NCBI GenBank assembly: GCA_003161855.1
Contig: PMNM01000130.1
Location: 7,546-12,590, forward strand
DNA length: 5,045 nt
Direction of reading: 5' to 3'
From: Syntrophaceae bacterium
GTDB lineage: Bacteria; Desulfobacterota; Syntrophia; Syntrophales; Fen-1087
In this document: one piece after another, positions 1 to 5,045 of the stretch
How positions within the stretch are numbered: the first letter of the stretch is position 1
How the letters are laid out: every line of letters starts with the position of its first letter
Translations under genes and position numbers: made by a program
The notes under the pieces: generated by a model
Database searches by the model: none
Seen by the model: only the letters and a program-made list of their open reading frames with translations
What the model was told of the DNA's origin: nothing

Positions 1-408
1 CTTTTCCCGGTTCATTTGTACCAGTTGCTCCAGTGTAATGGCATTGAGGGTTTCGGAGATCTTCCCTCCCAACAATGCCCAGACATCGCGGCTTGCACAG
101 GTCGGTACCCTTGCACAGGTCGCAGGATTTTTCACGCAGTCGACCAGACAATCCCCTTCCAAAGGCTCCACAATTTGTTGCAGAGTGATCTCAGAGGGTG
201 ATTTGGATAGTGTATAGCCGCCATGCACACCGCGACTGGAACTCACCAGACCGGCTCCACGCAGCGGAATGATGATCTGACTCAGATATTTTTCTGAAAT
301 CTCTTCGCTTTTTGCCACCTCCCTTAGAAAGACGCTCCCCTGACCATAATTTTTTGCCAAGGCCAGCATCAACCTTACCCCATATCTCGCCCGTGTGGAA
401 AGCTTCAT
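1..408 (-). CDS. Rrf2-family transcriptional regulator, probable Fe-S cluster sensor (3' end outside window)
   Basis: The minus strand is open from the ATG at 408-406 to the window edge, giving 136 codons with no stop; Rrf2 proteins are usually about 135-165 residues, so little is missing. The N-terminus (MKLSTRARYGVRLMLALA) is the typical Rrf2 winged-helix opening. The helix-turn-helix and wing follow, with SEKYLSQII near residues 38-46 and the wing motif GVHGGYTL at 60-67. A cysteine cluster follows at C87, C91, C98 and C104; the C91-x6-C98-x5-C104 spacing matches the Fe-S binding region of IscR/RsrR-like members. Family knowledge says such proteins sense Fe-S, redox or cysteine status and bind about 25-27 bp palindromes; one candidate lies at 424-461. 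The gene diverges from bioB. Its own target genes are not visible, so I give no symbol. It could equally be an IscR-type or a CymR-type regulator; the cysteines favour the cluster-binding type. Confidence 0.93.
   Translation of the reverse strand, partial: MKLSTRARYGVRLMLALAKNYGQGSVFLREVAKSEEISEKYLSQIIIPLRGAGLVSSSRGVHGGYTLSKSPSEITLQQIVEPLEGDCLVDCVKNPATCARVPTCASRDVWALLGGKISETLNAITLEQLVQMNREK
92..122 (-). repeat. 13-bp direct repeat inside the Rrf2 gene
   Basis: CTTGCACAGGTCG occurs at 92-104 and again at 110-122, an exact repeat with an 18-bp period (six codons, in phase). On the coding strand both copies encode Thr-Cys-Ala, covering the C98 and C104 cluster cysteines. It may reflect a local duplication or just similar codon choice around two conserved cysteines. 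Confidence 0.75.
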
Positions 409-423
409 AATTTCAACCGGAAC

Positions 424-461
424 TTAATCACTACAATTATTATTATTTTAGTAGTAATTAA
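424..461. promoter_or_regulatory. Inverted repeat, candidate operator for Rrf2 autoregulation
   Basis: TTAATCACTAC (424-434) and GTAGTAATTAA (451-461) are inverted copies, 10 of 11 positions matching, separated by a 16-bp A/T-only spacer. The perfect core ACTAC-N16-GTAGT spans 26 bp (430-455), about the size of known Rrf2-family sites. It overlaps the proposed -10 region and early transcript of the Rrf2 gene, where binding would repress it. Autoregulation is inferred from position and symmetry; the sequence does not match the E. coli IscR consensus I know. Confidence 0.5.
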
Positions 462-483
462 ACGATTTAAATATCTTTGTCAA
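457..483 (-). promoter_or_regulatory. Candidate sigma-70 promoter of the Rrf2 gene
   Basis: Read on the minus strand, a perfect -35 box TTGACA lies at 483-478. TTTAAT (five of six matches to TATAAT) lies at 462-457 with a short 15-nt spacer. A/T tracts at 484-501, just upstream of the -35, could act as an UP element. An alternative -10 is TAAAAT at 450-445, which would need a different -35. No good Shine-Dalgarno is seen before the ATG at 408. The assignment is by motif only. Confidence 0.5.
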
Positions 484-514
484 GAAAAAATTTTATTTTT
501 TCAGAGACACCCTT

Positions 515-550
515 GATTATCAACCAGCGTGGATAAACCGGTTGACAATT
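515..550. promoter_or_regulatory. BirA (BioO-type) operator of the biotin operon
   Basis: GATTATCAACC (515-525) and GGTTGACAATT (540-550) are inverted half-sites matching at 9 of 11 positions, separated by 14 bp. This fits the known BirA signal: half-sites of the form TTGTnAACC...GGTTnACAA separated by roughly 14-16 bp. The right half covers the -35 box of the bioB promoter, so bound BirA-biotinyl-AMP would exclude RNA polymerase. A gene for a BirA with a DNA-binding domain lies in the same operon, which makes the assignment strong. An extra half-like sequence, TAAACC at 534-539, abuts the right half and creates the palindrome AACCGGTT (536-543). Confidence 0.85.
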
Positions 551-568
551 TTCTTATTTTCTCATAAT
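542..568 (+). promoter_or_regulatory. Sigma-70 promoter of the biotin operon
   Basis: A perfect -35 hexamer TTGACA is at 542-547. The -10 is either CATAAT at 563-568 (five of six matches, 15-nt spacer) or TAATAG at 565-570 (weaker, 17-nt spacer). Transcription would begin near 575, leaving a leader of only about 25-30 nt before the bioB ATG at 602. That is too short for a riboswitch and fits control by the overlapping BirA operator. Confidence 0.7.
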
Positions 569-601
569 AGACCTCAAAATCCTTTTCCAGAAGTTAATCT
601 T

Positions 602-1630
602 ATGGATATCATTGAAAAACTTAAAAAAAGGGCTATCAGAGAGAAGGATATCAGTGCTGGTGATGCTCTGAGGCTTTTTGAAGAAGGTGCCGCCCGCCCC
701 TTTCATCTGATGGCCGCCGCATCGGAGATCCGGGAGCATTTCAGGGGCAGCGCCATCAGCCTTTGCGGGATCATCAACGCGAAGTCGGGCAAATGCCCCG
801 AAAATTGCAAATTCTGCGCCCAGTCCGCCCATTACGGGACAGATGTGCCGTCCTATCCTTTGAAAAAGGCAAAAGAAATCATTGAAGAGGCACAGAAGGC
901 CGGCAGGGCCGGCGCCGAGATGTTCGGCATTGTGACCAGCGGAAAACGCGTCAAAGCCCAAAAGGAATGGACGGAAATTTTCAAGGCGGTTCAGGGTATT
1001 AATAAGCTGGGGATGAAGGCCTGCGCATCTCTGGGCATGATCGATCGTGGGAAGGCAGCGGCTTTAAAAGCAGCCGGACTTTACCGCTACCATCATAACC
1101 TCGAGACATCCCGGAGCTTTTTTAAGGAAATCTGTACCACCCATGCCTATGATGAGGATGTGGAGACGGTGCGGGTCGCTAAGGCAGTGGGGCTCTCTGT
1201 CTGTTGCGGCGGTCTGATCGGCTTGGGGGAAAGCATCCGGCACCGGATTGAGCTGGCGCTGACATTGAGAGATCTGGGTGTGGATTCAGTGCCGGTCAAC
1301 ATTCTCAACCCCATCAAGGGCACGCCGTTGAGCCGGACACCGCCGCTGCCGCCCCTGGAAATTCTGATGACCATTGCTGTCTTCCGGTTTCTCCTTCCGG
1401 ACAGGGACATCAAACTCTGCGGGGGAAAAGAGAAGAATCTCCGTCAACTGTTGCCGCTGGGACTGGTGGCGGGCGCCAATTCACTCATGACGGGAAATTA
1501 TCTGACCACCTTGGGACGGGATACCCGTCTTGATGCGGAAATGATTCGGGATCTTGGACTCCATGCCACAAGGGAACCCTTGCCGGTCTGTTCCTGTATG
1601 AGCGGTAAAAAAGGCCGTTGCCGATCATGA
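602..1630 (+). CDS. bioB: Biotin synthase (radical SAM), variant auxiliary-cluster type
   Basis: This enzyme inserts sulfur into dethiobiotin to form biotin, the last step of biotin synthesis, using S-adenosylmethionine radicals in the cytoplasm. The ATG at 602 gives 342 residues, near the E. coli length (346). The frame is open from a TTG at 542, but that codon sits in the operator and -35 box; AGAAG at 589-593 precedes the ATG. The radical-SAM motif CxxxCxxC is C65, C69 and C72. Other landmarks are HHNLETS (164-170), CCGGLIGLGE (201-210), VNILNPIKGTPL (232-243) and AGANSLMTGNY (290-300). Of the E. coli [2Fe-2S] ligands, Cys128 and Cys188 match C141 and C201. Cys97 aligns with G109 and Arg260 with K271. 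Extra cysteines occur at C273 and in the C-terminal tail (C330, C332, C340). This looks like a variant type from anaerobes rather than a dead enzyme, since the SAM site and overall fold motifs are intact. Its stop overlaps the birA start. Confidence 0.96.
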   Translation: MDIIEKLKKRAIREKDISAGDALRLFEEGAARPFHLMAAASEIREHFRGSAISLCGIINAKSGKCPENCKFCAQSAHYGTDVPSYPLKKAKEIIEEAQKAGRAGAEMFGIVTSGKRVKAQKEWTEIFKAVQGINKLGMKACASLGMIDRGKAAALKAAGLYRYHHNLETSRSFFKEICTTHAYDEDVETVRVAKAVGLSVCCGGLIGLGESIRHRIELALTLRDLGVDSVPVNILNPIKGTPLSRTPPLPPLEILMTIAVFRFLLPDRDIKLCGGKEKNLRQLLPLGLVAGANSLMTGNYLTTLGRDTRLDAEMIRDLGLHATREPLPVCSCMSGKKGRCRS

Positions 1631-2625
1631 AAGCACCTACTCCATCCAAGAAAACCAGAGAGGTCTTACTGAATTATCTGAAAGAAGGCCCGGGAACGTG
1701 GATCTCCGGTCAATTTCTCGGCGAACGACTGGTCATGACCCGGTCCGCCGTCTGGAAACAAGTCGGTGCCCTGAAAGAAGAGGGGTATGTCATTGAATCC
1801 TCTTCCCGCAAAGGTTACCGGCTTTGCGAGGTTCCCGACCTCCTGCTGATTCGGGAAATCCGTGATGGCCTGGCGACCCACGCGCTCGGTCAGACAGAAG
1901 CCCGATATTACCGGCAGACCGACTCCACAAATCTACGGGCCAAAGCATTAGCCACGCAGGGCGCCCCGGAAGGAACGCTGGTTGTTGCCGAGGAACAGAC
2001 GCAGGGGAGGGGTCGGCGCGACAGAAGCTGGTTTTCCCCGCCACTGCAGGGCATTTATGCCTCCTTGATTCTGAGACCTTCGATTCCACCTAATGAGGCG
2101 CCCCGGATGACACTCCTGTCCTCTGTCGCCGCGGCAGAGGCCCTGCTTGCTCTCACATCGCTGGATGTGAAAATCAAATGGCCCAATGATATCCTCGTCA
2201 ACAGCATGAAGATCGCAGGGATTCTCACCGAGATCAGTACGGGCATGGACACCGTCGATTATATGATTGTCGGTCTGGGCCTGAACGTCAATATCCCGGC
2301 GGATTGCTTTCCCCGTGAGATTCGTCATCAGGCGACCAGCATCCTGGCCGAGACGGGTGCCCCCTTTCCACGGGTCGTGCTCCTGCGCCGTTACTTGGAA
2401 TATTACGAATCTTATTATGATATTTTTAAAATAAAGGGGTTTGATCCTGTAATGAACCGCTGGAAATCCCTGACAAATATGATGGGCCGCCGTATCATGG
2501 TCCAGATGGTCGGCCGGCAGCATGTGGGGGAAGTCTTCGATTTCGATCAGGATGGTTTCCTGATTCTCCGGGATGACCGGGGGGAATCCATCCGGATCTT
2601 TTCCGGAGATGTGACCCTTCTATGA
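1627..2625 (+). CDS. birA: Bifunctional biotin-protein ligase and biotin operon repressor BirA
   Basis: BirA activates biotin to biotinyl-AMP, transfers it to the acceptor lysine of biotin-dependent carboxylases, and as the AMP-bound dimer represses biotin genes. The ATG at 1627 overlaps the bioB stop (ATGA), implying translational coupling and giving 332 residues (E. coli 321). An in-frame TTG at 1618 is less likely. Residues about 10-66 form the winged helix-turn-helix (MTRSAVWKQVGALKEEGY at 37-54, wing to KGYRL at 62-66), so this is the regulatory, two-domain class. The ligase core shows QTDSTN (97-102), the biotinyl-AMP loop GRGRRDRSW (127-135), the catalytic lysine K184 in KWPNDIL, and KIAGILTE (195-202) with GLGLNVN (216-222). 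The C-terminal beta domain (about 283-332) ends with SGDVTLL. The operator upstream of bioB is its expected target, giving autoregulation. All key residues appear intact. Confidence 0.96.
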   Translation: MKAPTPSKKTREVLLNYLKEGPGTWISGQFLGERLVMTRSAVWKQVGALKEEGYVIESSSRKGYRLCEVPDLLLIREIRDGLATHALGQTEARYYRQTDSTNLRAKALATQGAPEGTLVVAEEQTQGRGRRDRSWFSPPLQGIYASLILRPSIPPNEAPRMTLLSSVAAAEALLALTSLDVKIKWPNDILVNSMKIAGILTEISTGMDTVDYMIVGLGLNVNIPADCFPREIRHQATSILAETGAPFPRVVLLRRYLEYYESYYDIFKIKGFDPVMNRWKSLTNMMGRRIMVQMVGRQHVGEVFDFDQDGFLILRDDRGESIRIFSGDVTLL

Positions 2626-2629
2626 AATA

Positions 2630-2656
2630 GGGGTCGCAGGCGGCGATCCCATTTTT
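2630..2656 (+). terminator. Intrinsic terminator or attenuator between birA and bioY
   Basis: GGGGTCGC (2630-2637) pairs with GCGATCCC (2643-2650) as an 8-bp stem with one G-U pair, around the 5-nt loop AGGCG. It is followed by A and five T residues (2652-2656). This is the classic hairpin plus U-tract layout, starting five bases after the birA stop. Since bioYMN continue on the same strand without an obvious new promoter, it may cause partial termination that lowers transporter expression relative to bioB-birA. A simple RNA-stabilising hairpin is the alternative. Confidence 0.6.
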
Positions 2657-2674
2657 ATGGTATTCAATGTCATC

Positions 2675-2682
2675 GGGAGGGG
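2675..2682 (+). promoter_or_regulatory. Strong ribosome binding site deciding the bioY start
   Basis: GGGAGGGG contains a full GGAGG (2676-2680) placed six bases before the TTG at 2687. The in-frame ATG at 2657 lies directly after the terminator T-run and has no comparable site (nearest AGG at 2638-2640, inside the hairpin loop). The TTG is therefore the better supported start. Confidence 0.65.
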
Positions 2683-2686
2683 AACA

Positions 2687-3223
2687 TTGTCTCAGAAAGA
2701 AACGTCTTTGCGCGGGATGGTTTATGCCTCCATGTTCGGAGCGCTGACAGCTGTGGGGGCCTATATCATGATCCCGCTGCCGCCCGTCCCCATCACCCTG
2801 CAGACGCTTTTTGTCAATCTGGCCGGCGCCCTGCTGGGTGGCTATCTGGGTGCCCTGAGTCAGGTCGTTTATATTCTGCTTGGTGTCATCGGTCTTCCCG
2901 TTTTTGCCGGCGGCAAGGCCGGGGCAGGGGTCCTCCTCGGTCCGACGGGCGGCTACCTTATCGGATTTGTCGTCGGGGCCTTTGTCATCGGAAAACTGAC
3001 TGCCATCCGGAAGAAGCCCGGGCTGATCTGGCTGATCTGCGCCATGTCCATGGGGATCGCCGTGGTTTACATACTGGGCATCACGCAACTGATGATCGTG
3101 GCGAAACTGGACTTCGAAAAGGTGATCGCCGTAGGACTGCTCCCGCCCCTGCCGGGCGATATTCTGAAGGTCATCGTTGCCGCCCTCATCTGCCGGAAAG
3201 TGCGGGATCATATCCGCTTGTAG
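2687..3223 (+). CDS. bioY: Biotin ECF transporter S-component BioY
   Basis: BioY is the membrane protein that binds biotin in the energy-coupling-factor importer. From the TTG at 2687 the product is 178 residues; starting at the ATG at 2657 would give 188, and both lie in the family range. Family motifs are plain: ALTAVGAYIMIPLPPVPITLQT (two stretches, about 19-29 and 30-40), YLGALSQVVYILLGVIGLPVF split around 53-73, the signature GPTGGYLIGF at 85-94, and LPGDILK at 155-161 near the C-terminus. About six hydrophobic segments are visible, with short loops, as expected for an S-component. The alanine-rich first helix (about 12-28) carries the AxxxA-like pattern used to dock the T-component. It sits upstream of its own ATPase and T-component genes, so it probably works as a dedicated BioMNY complex. 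Its substrate could include dethiobiotin, given the adjacent bioB, but this cannot be read from the sequence. Confidence 0.95.
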   Translation: MSQKETSLRGMVYASMFGALTAVGAYIMIPLPPVPITLQTLFVNLAGALLGGYLGALSQVVYILLGVIGLPVFAGGKAGAGVLLGPTGGYLIGFVVGAFVIGKLTAIRKKPGLIWLICAMSMGIAVVYILGITQLMIVAKLDFEKVIAVGLLPPLPGDILKVIVAALICRKVRDHIRL

Positions 3224-3261
3224 GGAAGTGTTTCATCATGTCAGAACTCTGAGAAGTTGTC

Positions 3262-4137
3262 ATGATTAAAGTCCATCAACTTTTTTATAGTTATGATGAT
3301 CAGAACATGCCGGTTCTGAAGAATATCCATATGGAAATTCACGAAGGGGAGCATGTCGCCTTGATCGGTCCCAATGGCTGCGGTAAGACCACGCTGATCA
3401 AGCAGTTGAATGCGCTGTTTTCCCCTGGCGGGGGGACTGTTGTCGTTGACGGAATGGATACCAGGGATCACAAAAACCTCAAAGAGATCCGGTGCCGGGT
3501 GGGAATGGTTTTTCAGAACCCCGATAATCAGATTGTTGGCATGACCGTTGAAGAGGATGTGGCCTTCGGCCCGGCAAACCTCGGGCTGCCCCCTGCGGAG
3601 ATCCGTCAGCGTGTTGATAAGTCGCTCGTCATGGTGGGGATGGAGGCCTTTGCCAAACGCGCCCCCCATACGCTTTCCGGCGGCGAAAAACGGCTGGTTT
3701 CCATCGCTGGTGTCCTGGCCATGGCCCCCCGGTATATTGCCTTTGACGAACCGACGGCTTATCTCGATCCGTCAAGCCGGGAACGGGTCCTCAACATGAT
3801 TCATAAGCTGCATCGGGAGGGGATCGCCATCATCCACATCACCCACGATATGAATGATCTTGCGGGTGCAAACCGGCTGCTGGTCATGGACCAGGGGTCC
3901 ATTGTTCTGGACGGAACGCCCCAGGATATTTTCAGCCGAATCGAAGCGATGAAGGATCTCGGCCTTCAGGTTCCCCAGGTGACCCTCCTGATGCGCAGAT
4001 TAAGGGAAAAGGGATGGGATCTGAATACGAATATCCTGACGATTGATGAAGCCTGTATGGAAATATCGTCACGTATCGGTCCTGTAAAGGAGATTCTTTC
4101 CGATTCTGATTCTCCGGCGGTGGATGAACATGGTTAA
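3262..4137 (+). CDS. bioM: Biotin ECF transporter ATPase (BioM / EcfA, CbiO-like)
   Basis: This is the ATP-binding subunit that drives biotin uptake by the ECF complex on the cytoplasmic face of the membrane. The ATG at 3262 is preceded by GAGAAG (3251-3256), and the product has 291 residues. The ABC core is complete: Walker A GPNGCGKTT (36-44), Q-loop Q85 within MVFQNPDNQIVG, signature LSGGEKRL (138-145), Walker B YIAFDEP (158-164) with E163 as catalytic glutamate, D-loop YLD (167-169) and H-loop H195. FQNPDNQI and AFGPANLGL are typical of EcfA/CbiO ATPases. Only one ATPase gene is present, so a homodimer is likely, as in known BioMNY systems. A C-terminal extension (about 235-291) is less conserved in appearance. 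The 38-bp gap after bioY has no terminator, and the end overlaps bioN by 14 bp. Similar ATPases serve cobalt, nickel and other vitamin systems; the biotin assignment comes from the neighbours. Confidence 0.93.
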   Translation: MIKVHQLFYSYDDQNMPVLKNIHMEIHEGEHVALIGPNGCGKTTLIKQLNALFSPGGGTVVVDGMDTRDHKNLKEIRCRVGMVFQNPDNQIVGMTVEEDVAFGPANLGLPPAEIRQRVDKSLVMVGMEAFAKRAPHTLSGGEKRLVSIAGVLAMAPRYIAFDEPTAYLDPSSRERVLNMIHKLHREGIAIIHITHDMNDLAGANRLLVMDQGSIVLDGTPQDIFSRIEAMKDLGLQVPQVTLLMRRLREKGWDLNTNILTIDEACMEISSRIGPVKEILSDSDSPAVDEHG

Positions 4138-4924
4138 TCTCGGTCAATTCATTGCCAGTGATTCGATGATCTGCCGGGTGGATCCGAGGATCAAGATTGT
4201 CTCGATGGTTGCCCTGAGTATTCTCACGTTTACGGCAAACTGGCTGGAGGTTTATCTGATCAGCCTGTTTCTCATGATCGTGATGCGGATGGCCCATTTA
4301 AAATTCAGACAGATGCTGAGCGCAATCAAACCGCTGGTTTTATTTGCCGCCCTTTTCTTTTTATTGCATCTTTTCTTCACCGATGGTACAAGGCTCCTGT
4401 CTGTGCCTCTTTTACACATCCAGATCACCCAGGAAGGGCTCTACCGGGGGGCTTTTGTCGCTTGGCAGTTTATCGCTCTGGTGTTGAGTGGTGCCATTCT
4501 GACGATGACGACACCACCTTCGGAACTGATCAGCGGCCTTGAAAAACTGCTTTATCCATTAAAATATCTAGGCCTTCCAACACAGGATATTGCCGTCATG
4601 GTCTCCATGGCCCTGCGCTTTGTGCCCACCCTGCTGGAGGAATTTGACCGGATCAGAATGGCGCAGTTAGCCCGTGGTGCTGATCTCCATACGGGTAAAC
4701 TGACACAACGGGCGAAAACGACCGCGTTGATGGCCGTACCGCTCATGATGAGCGCCTTCCGCCGCGCCGACGAACTGGCCGAAGCGATGGAAGCCCGGGG
4801 CTATCATCGGGGACCCCGAACAGCCCTCCGGGAACTCCGGATCGACGGTCAGGATTTTGCCGCGCTGGCCTGGATGCTGATTTTTATTGCTCTGCTGGCG
4901 ATCTCGAGAGTTTATGTGAATTAG
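4124..4924 (+). CDS. bioN: Biotin ECF transporter transmembrane T-component (BioN / EcfT)
   Basis: The T-component couples ATP hydrolysis in BioM to movement of BioY. The product is 266 residues from the ATG at 4124, which overlaps the bioM end by 14 bp. A second in-frame ATG at 4130 has the better-spaced GGTGG (4119-4123) and could be the true start. The protein shows DPRIKI at 20-25 before the first membrane helix, hydrophobic segments at about 25-38, 41-56, 70-86, 108-129 and 247-262, and a long amphipathic region between them. The two hallmark Ala-Arg-Gly motifs of the coupling helices are present at 183-185 (AQLARGAD) and 224-226 (AMEARGYH); these contact the two ATPase subunits. ALRFVPTLLEE (163-173) is another family-typical stretch. 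Overlap with bioM suggests coupled translation and matched amounts. EcfT proteins for cobalt (CbiQ) look alike; the biotin role is from context. Confidence 0.92.
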   Translation: MNMVNLGQFIASDSMICRVDPRIKIVSMVALSILTFTANWLEVYLISLFLMIVMRMAHLKFRQMLSAIKPLVLFAALFFLLHLFFTDGTRLLSVPLLHIQITQEGLYRGAFVAWQFIALVLSGAILTMTTPPSELISGLEKLLYPLKYLGLPTQDIAVMVSMALRFVPTLLEEFDRIRMAQLARGADLHTGKLTQRAKTTALMAVPLMMSAFRRADELAEAMEARGYHRGPRTALRELRIDGQDFAALAWMLIFIALLAISRVYVN

Positions 4925-4976
4925 CGAAATGTCGAAGAAGCATCTTGAAAAGATCTCACTGAAAAGGACATCATGA

Positions 4977-5045
4977 TTGAATAAACGTCAGTGGACCTGG
5001 GTCGACACGCTGGTCAAACGGCGTTATGCCGAAAAGGAAATCAAA
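4977..5045 (+). CDS. Start of an unrecognised gene (cut by right window edge)
   Basis: A frame open from the TTG at 4977 to the window end encodes 23 residues (MNKRQWTWVDTL, then VKRRYAEKEIK). AAGGA at 4964-4968 lies eight bases upstream, suitable for a start here. The nearby ATG at 4973 is in another frame and stops after three codons. The fragment is basic and charged, with no signal peptide or membrane segment. I do not recognise it. It lies 52 bp beyond bioN with no terminator visible between, so it may be co-transcribed with the biotin operon. Confidence 0.45.
   Translation, partial: MNKRQWTWVDTLVKRRYAEKEIK

Noticed and set aside
16..201. 61-codon + strand frame at the left edge
   Set aside because: It is antisense to the Rrf2 gene, whose protein motifs are clear; it has no recognisable domain and no supporting context.
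484..501. A6-T4-A-T6 tract as a terminator between the divergent genes
   Set aside because: The potential stem is A-T only, no transcript from either gene ends there, and it fits better as an A/T-rich upstream promoter element.
575..601. Riboswitch or leader-peptide control ahead of bioB
   Set aside because: The predicted leader is about 25-30 nt with no stable hairpin, and a BirA operator already explains the regulation.
1948..3211. Long minus-strand reading frames (191 codons at 1948-2523 and 238 codons at 2495-3211)
   Set aside because: They lie antisense to well-supported birA and bioY, their translations are rich in His, Asp, Gly and Gln without any recognisable motif, and they fit the shadow expected from GC-biased codon positions.
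3224..3261. TCAGA/TCTGA inverted repeat between bioY and bioM as a terminator
   Set aside because: The loop would be only two bases and no T-run follows; it cannot act as an intrinsic terminator.
4929..4976. 15-codon frame (MSKKHLEKISLKRTS) between bioN and the last gene
   Set aside because: It has no clear ribosome binding site and no family resemblance, and such a short frame is expected by chance. Its TGA overlap with the following ATG is not enough evidence.

Overview
The window carries a compact biotin operon on the + strand (bioB, birA, bioY, an ECF ATPase and an ECF T-component). A divergently oriented Rrf2-family regulator gene runs off the left edge, and the first codons of an unrecognised gene reach the right edge. 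Base composition is moderately GC-rich in the genes and AT-rich in the control region. The protein styles (four-cysteine Rrf2 regulator, BioB with an altered auxiliary-cluster site, BirA-regulated tripartite BioYMN) suggest an anaerobic bacterium, most likely a deltaproteobacterium / Desulfobacterota such as a Syntrophales-type organism. That placement is an impression from sequence style, not the result of a search.

Layout: 1-408 (-) Rrf2 regulator, C-terminus cut by the window edge. 409-601 is a divergent control region of 193 bp. It holds a promoter and an inverted repeat for the Rrf2 gene, then a BirA-type operator whose right half overlaps the -35 box of the bioB promoter. 602-1630 bioB; 1627-2625 birA (ATGA overlap with bioB); 2630-2656 a hairpin plus T-run resembling an intrinsic terminator or attenuator; 2687-3223 bioY (TTG start with a strong Shine-Dalgarno; an ATG lies upstream at 2657); 3262-4137 bioM/ecfA; 4124-4924 bioN/ecfT (14-bp overlap). 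From 4977 a new reading frame starts and leaves the window.

How the parts fit: BioB converts dethiobiotin to biotin. BioY, BioM and BioN form an energy-coupling-factor importer for biotin or a close relative. BirA attaches biotin to carboxylases and, through its N-terminal helix-turn-helix, should repress the operon when biotinyl-AMP accumulates. The operator lies exactly where repression would block RNA polymerase. No bioF, bioA or bioD is present here, so the operon as seen could support salvage (importing biotin or dethiobiotin and finishing it) rather than full synthesis, unless those genes are elsewhere.

The points most worth a second look are: (1) the BioB auxiliary cluster site, where the residues matching E. 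coli Cys97 and Arg260 are Gly and Lys, with extra cysteines at position 273 and in a C-terminal CxC...C tail; (2) the terminator-like hairpin between birA and bioY; and (3) the operator/promoter overlap, which also shows that the longest bioB reading frame (TTG at 542) is a false start. I found no wholly new system; this is a recognisable biotin locus with unusual details.
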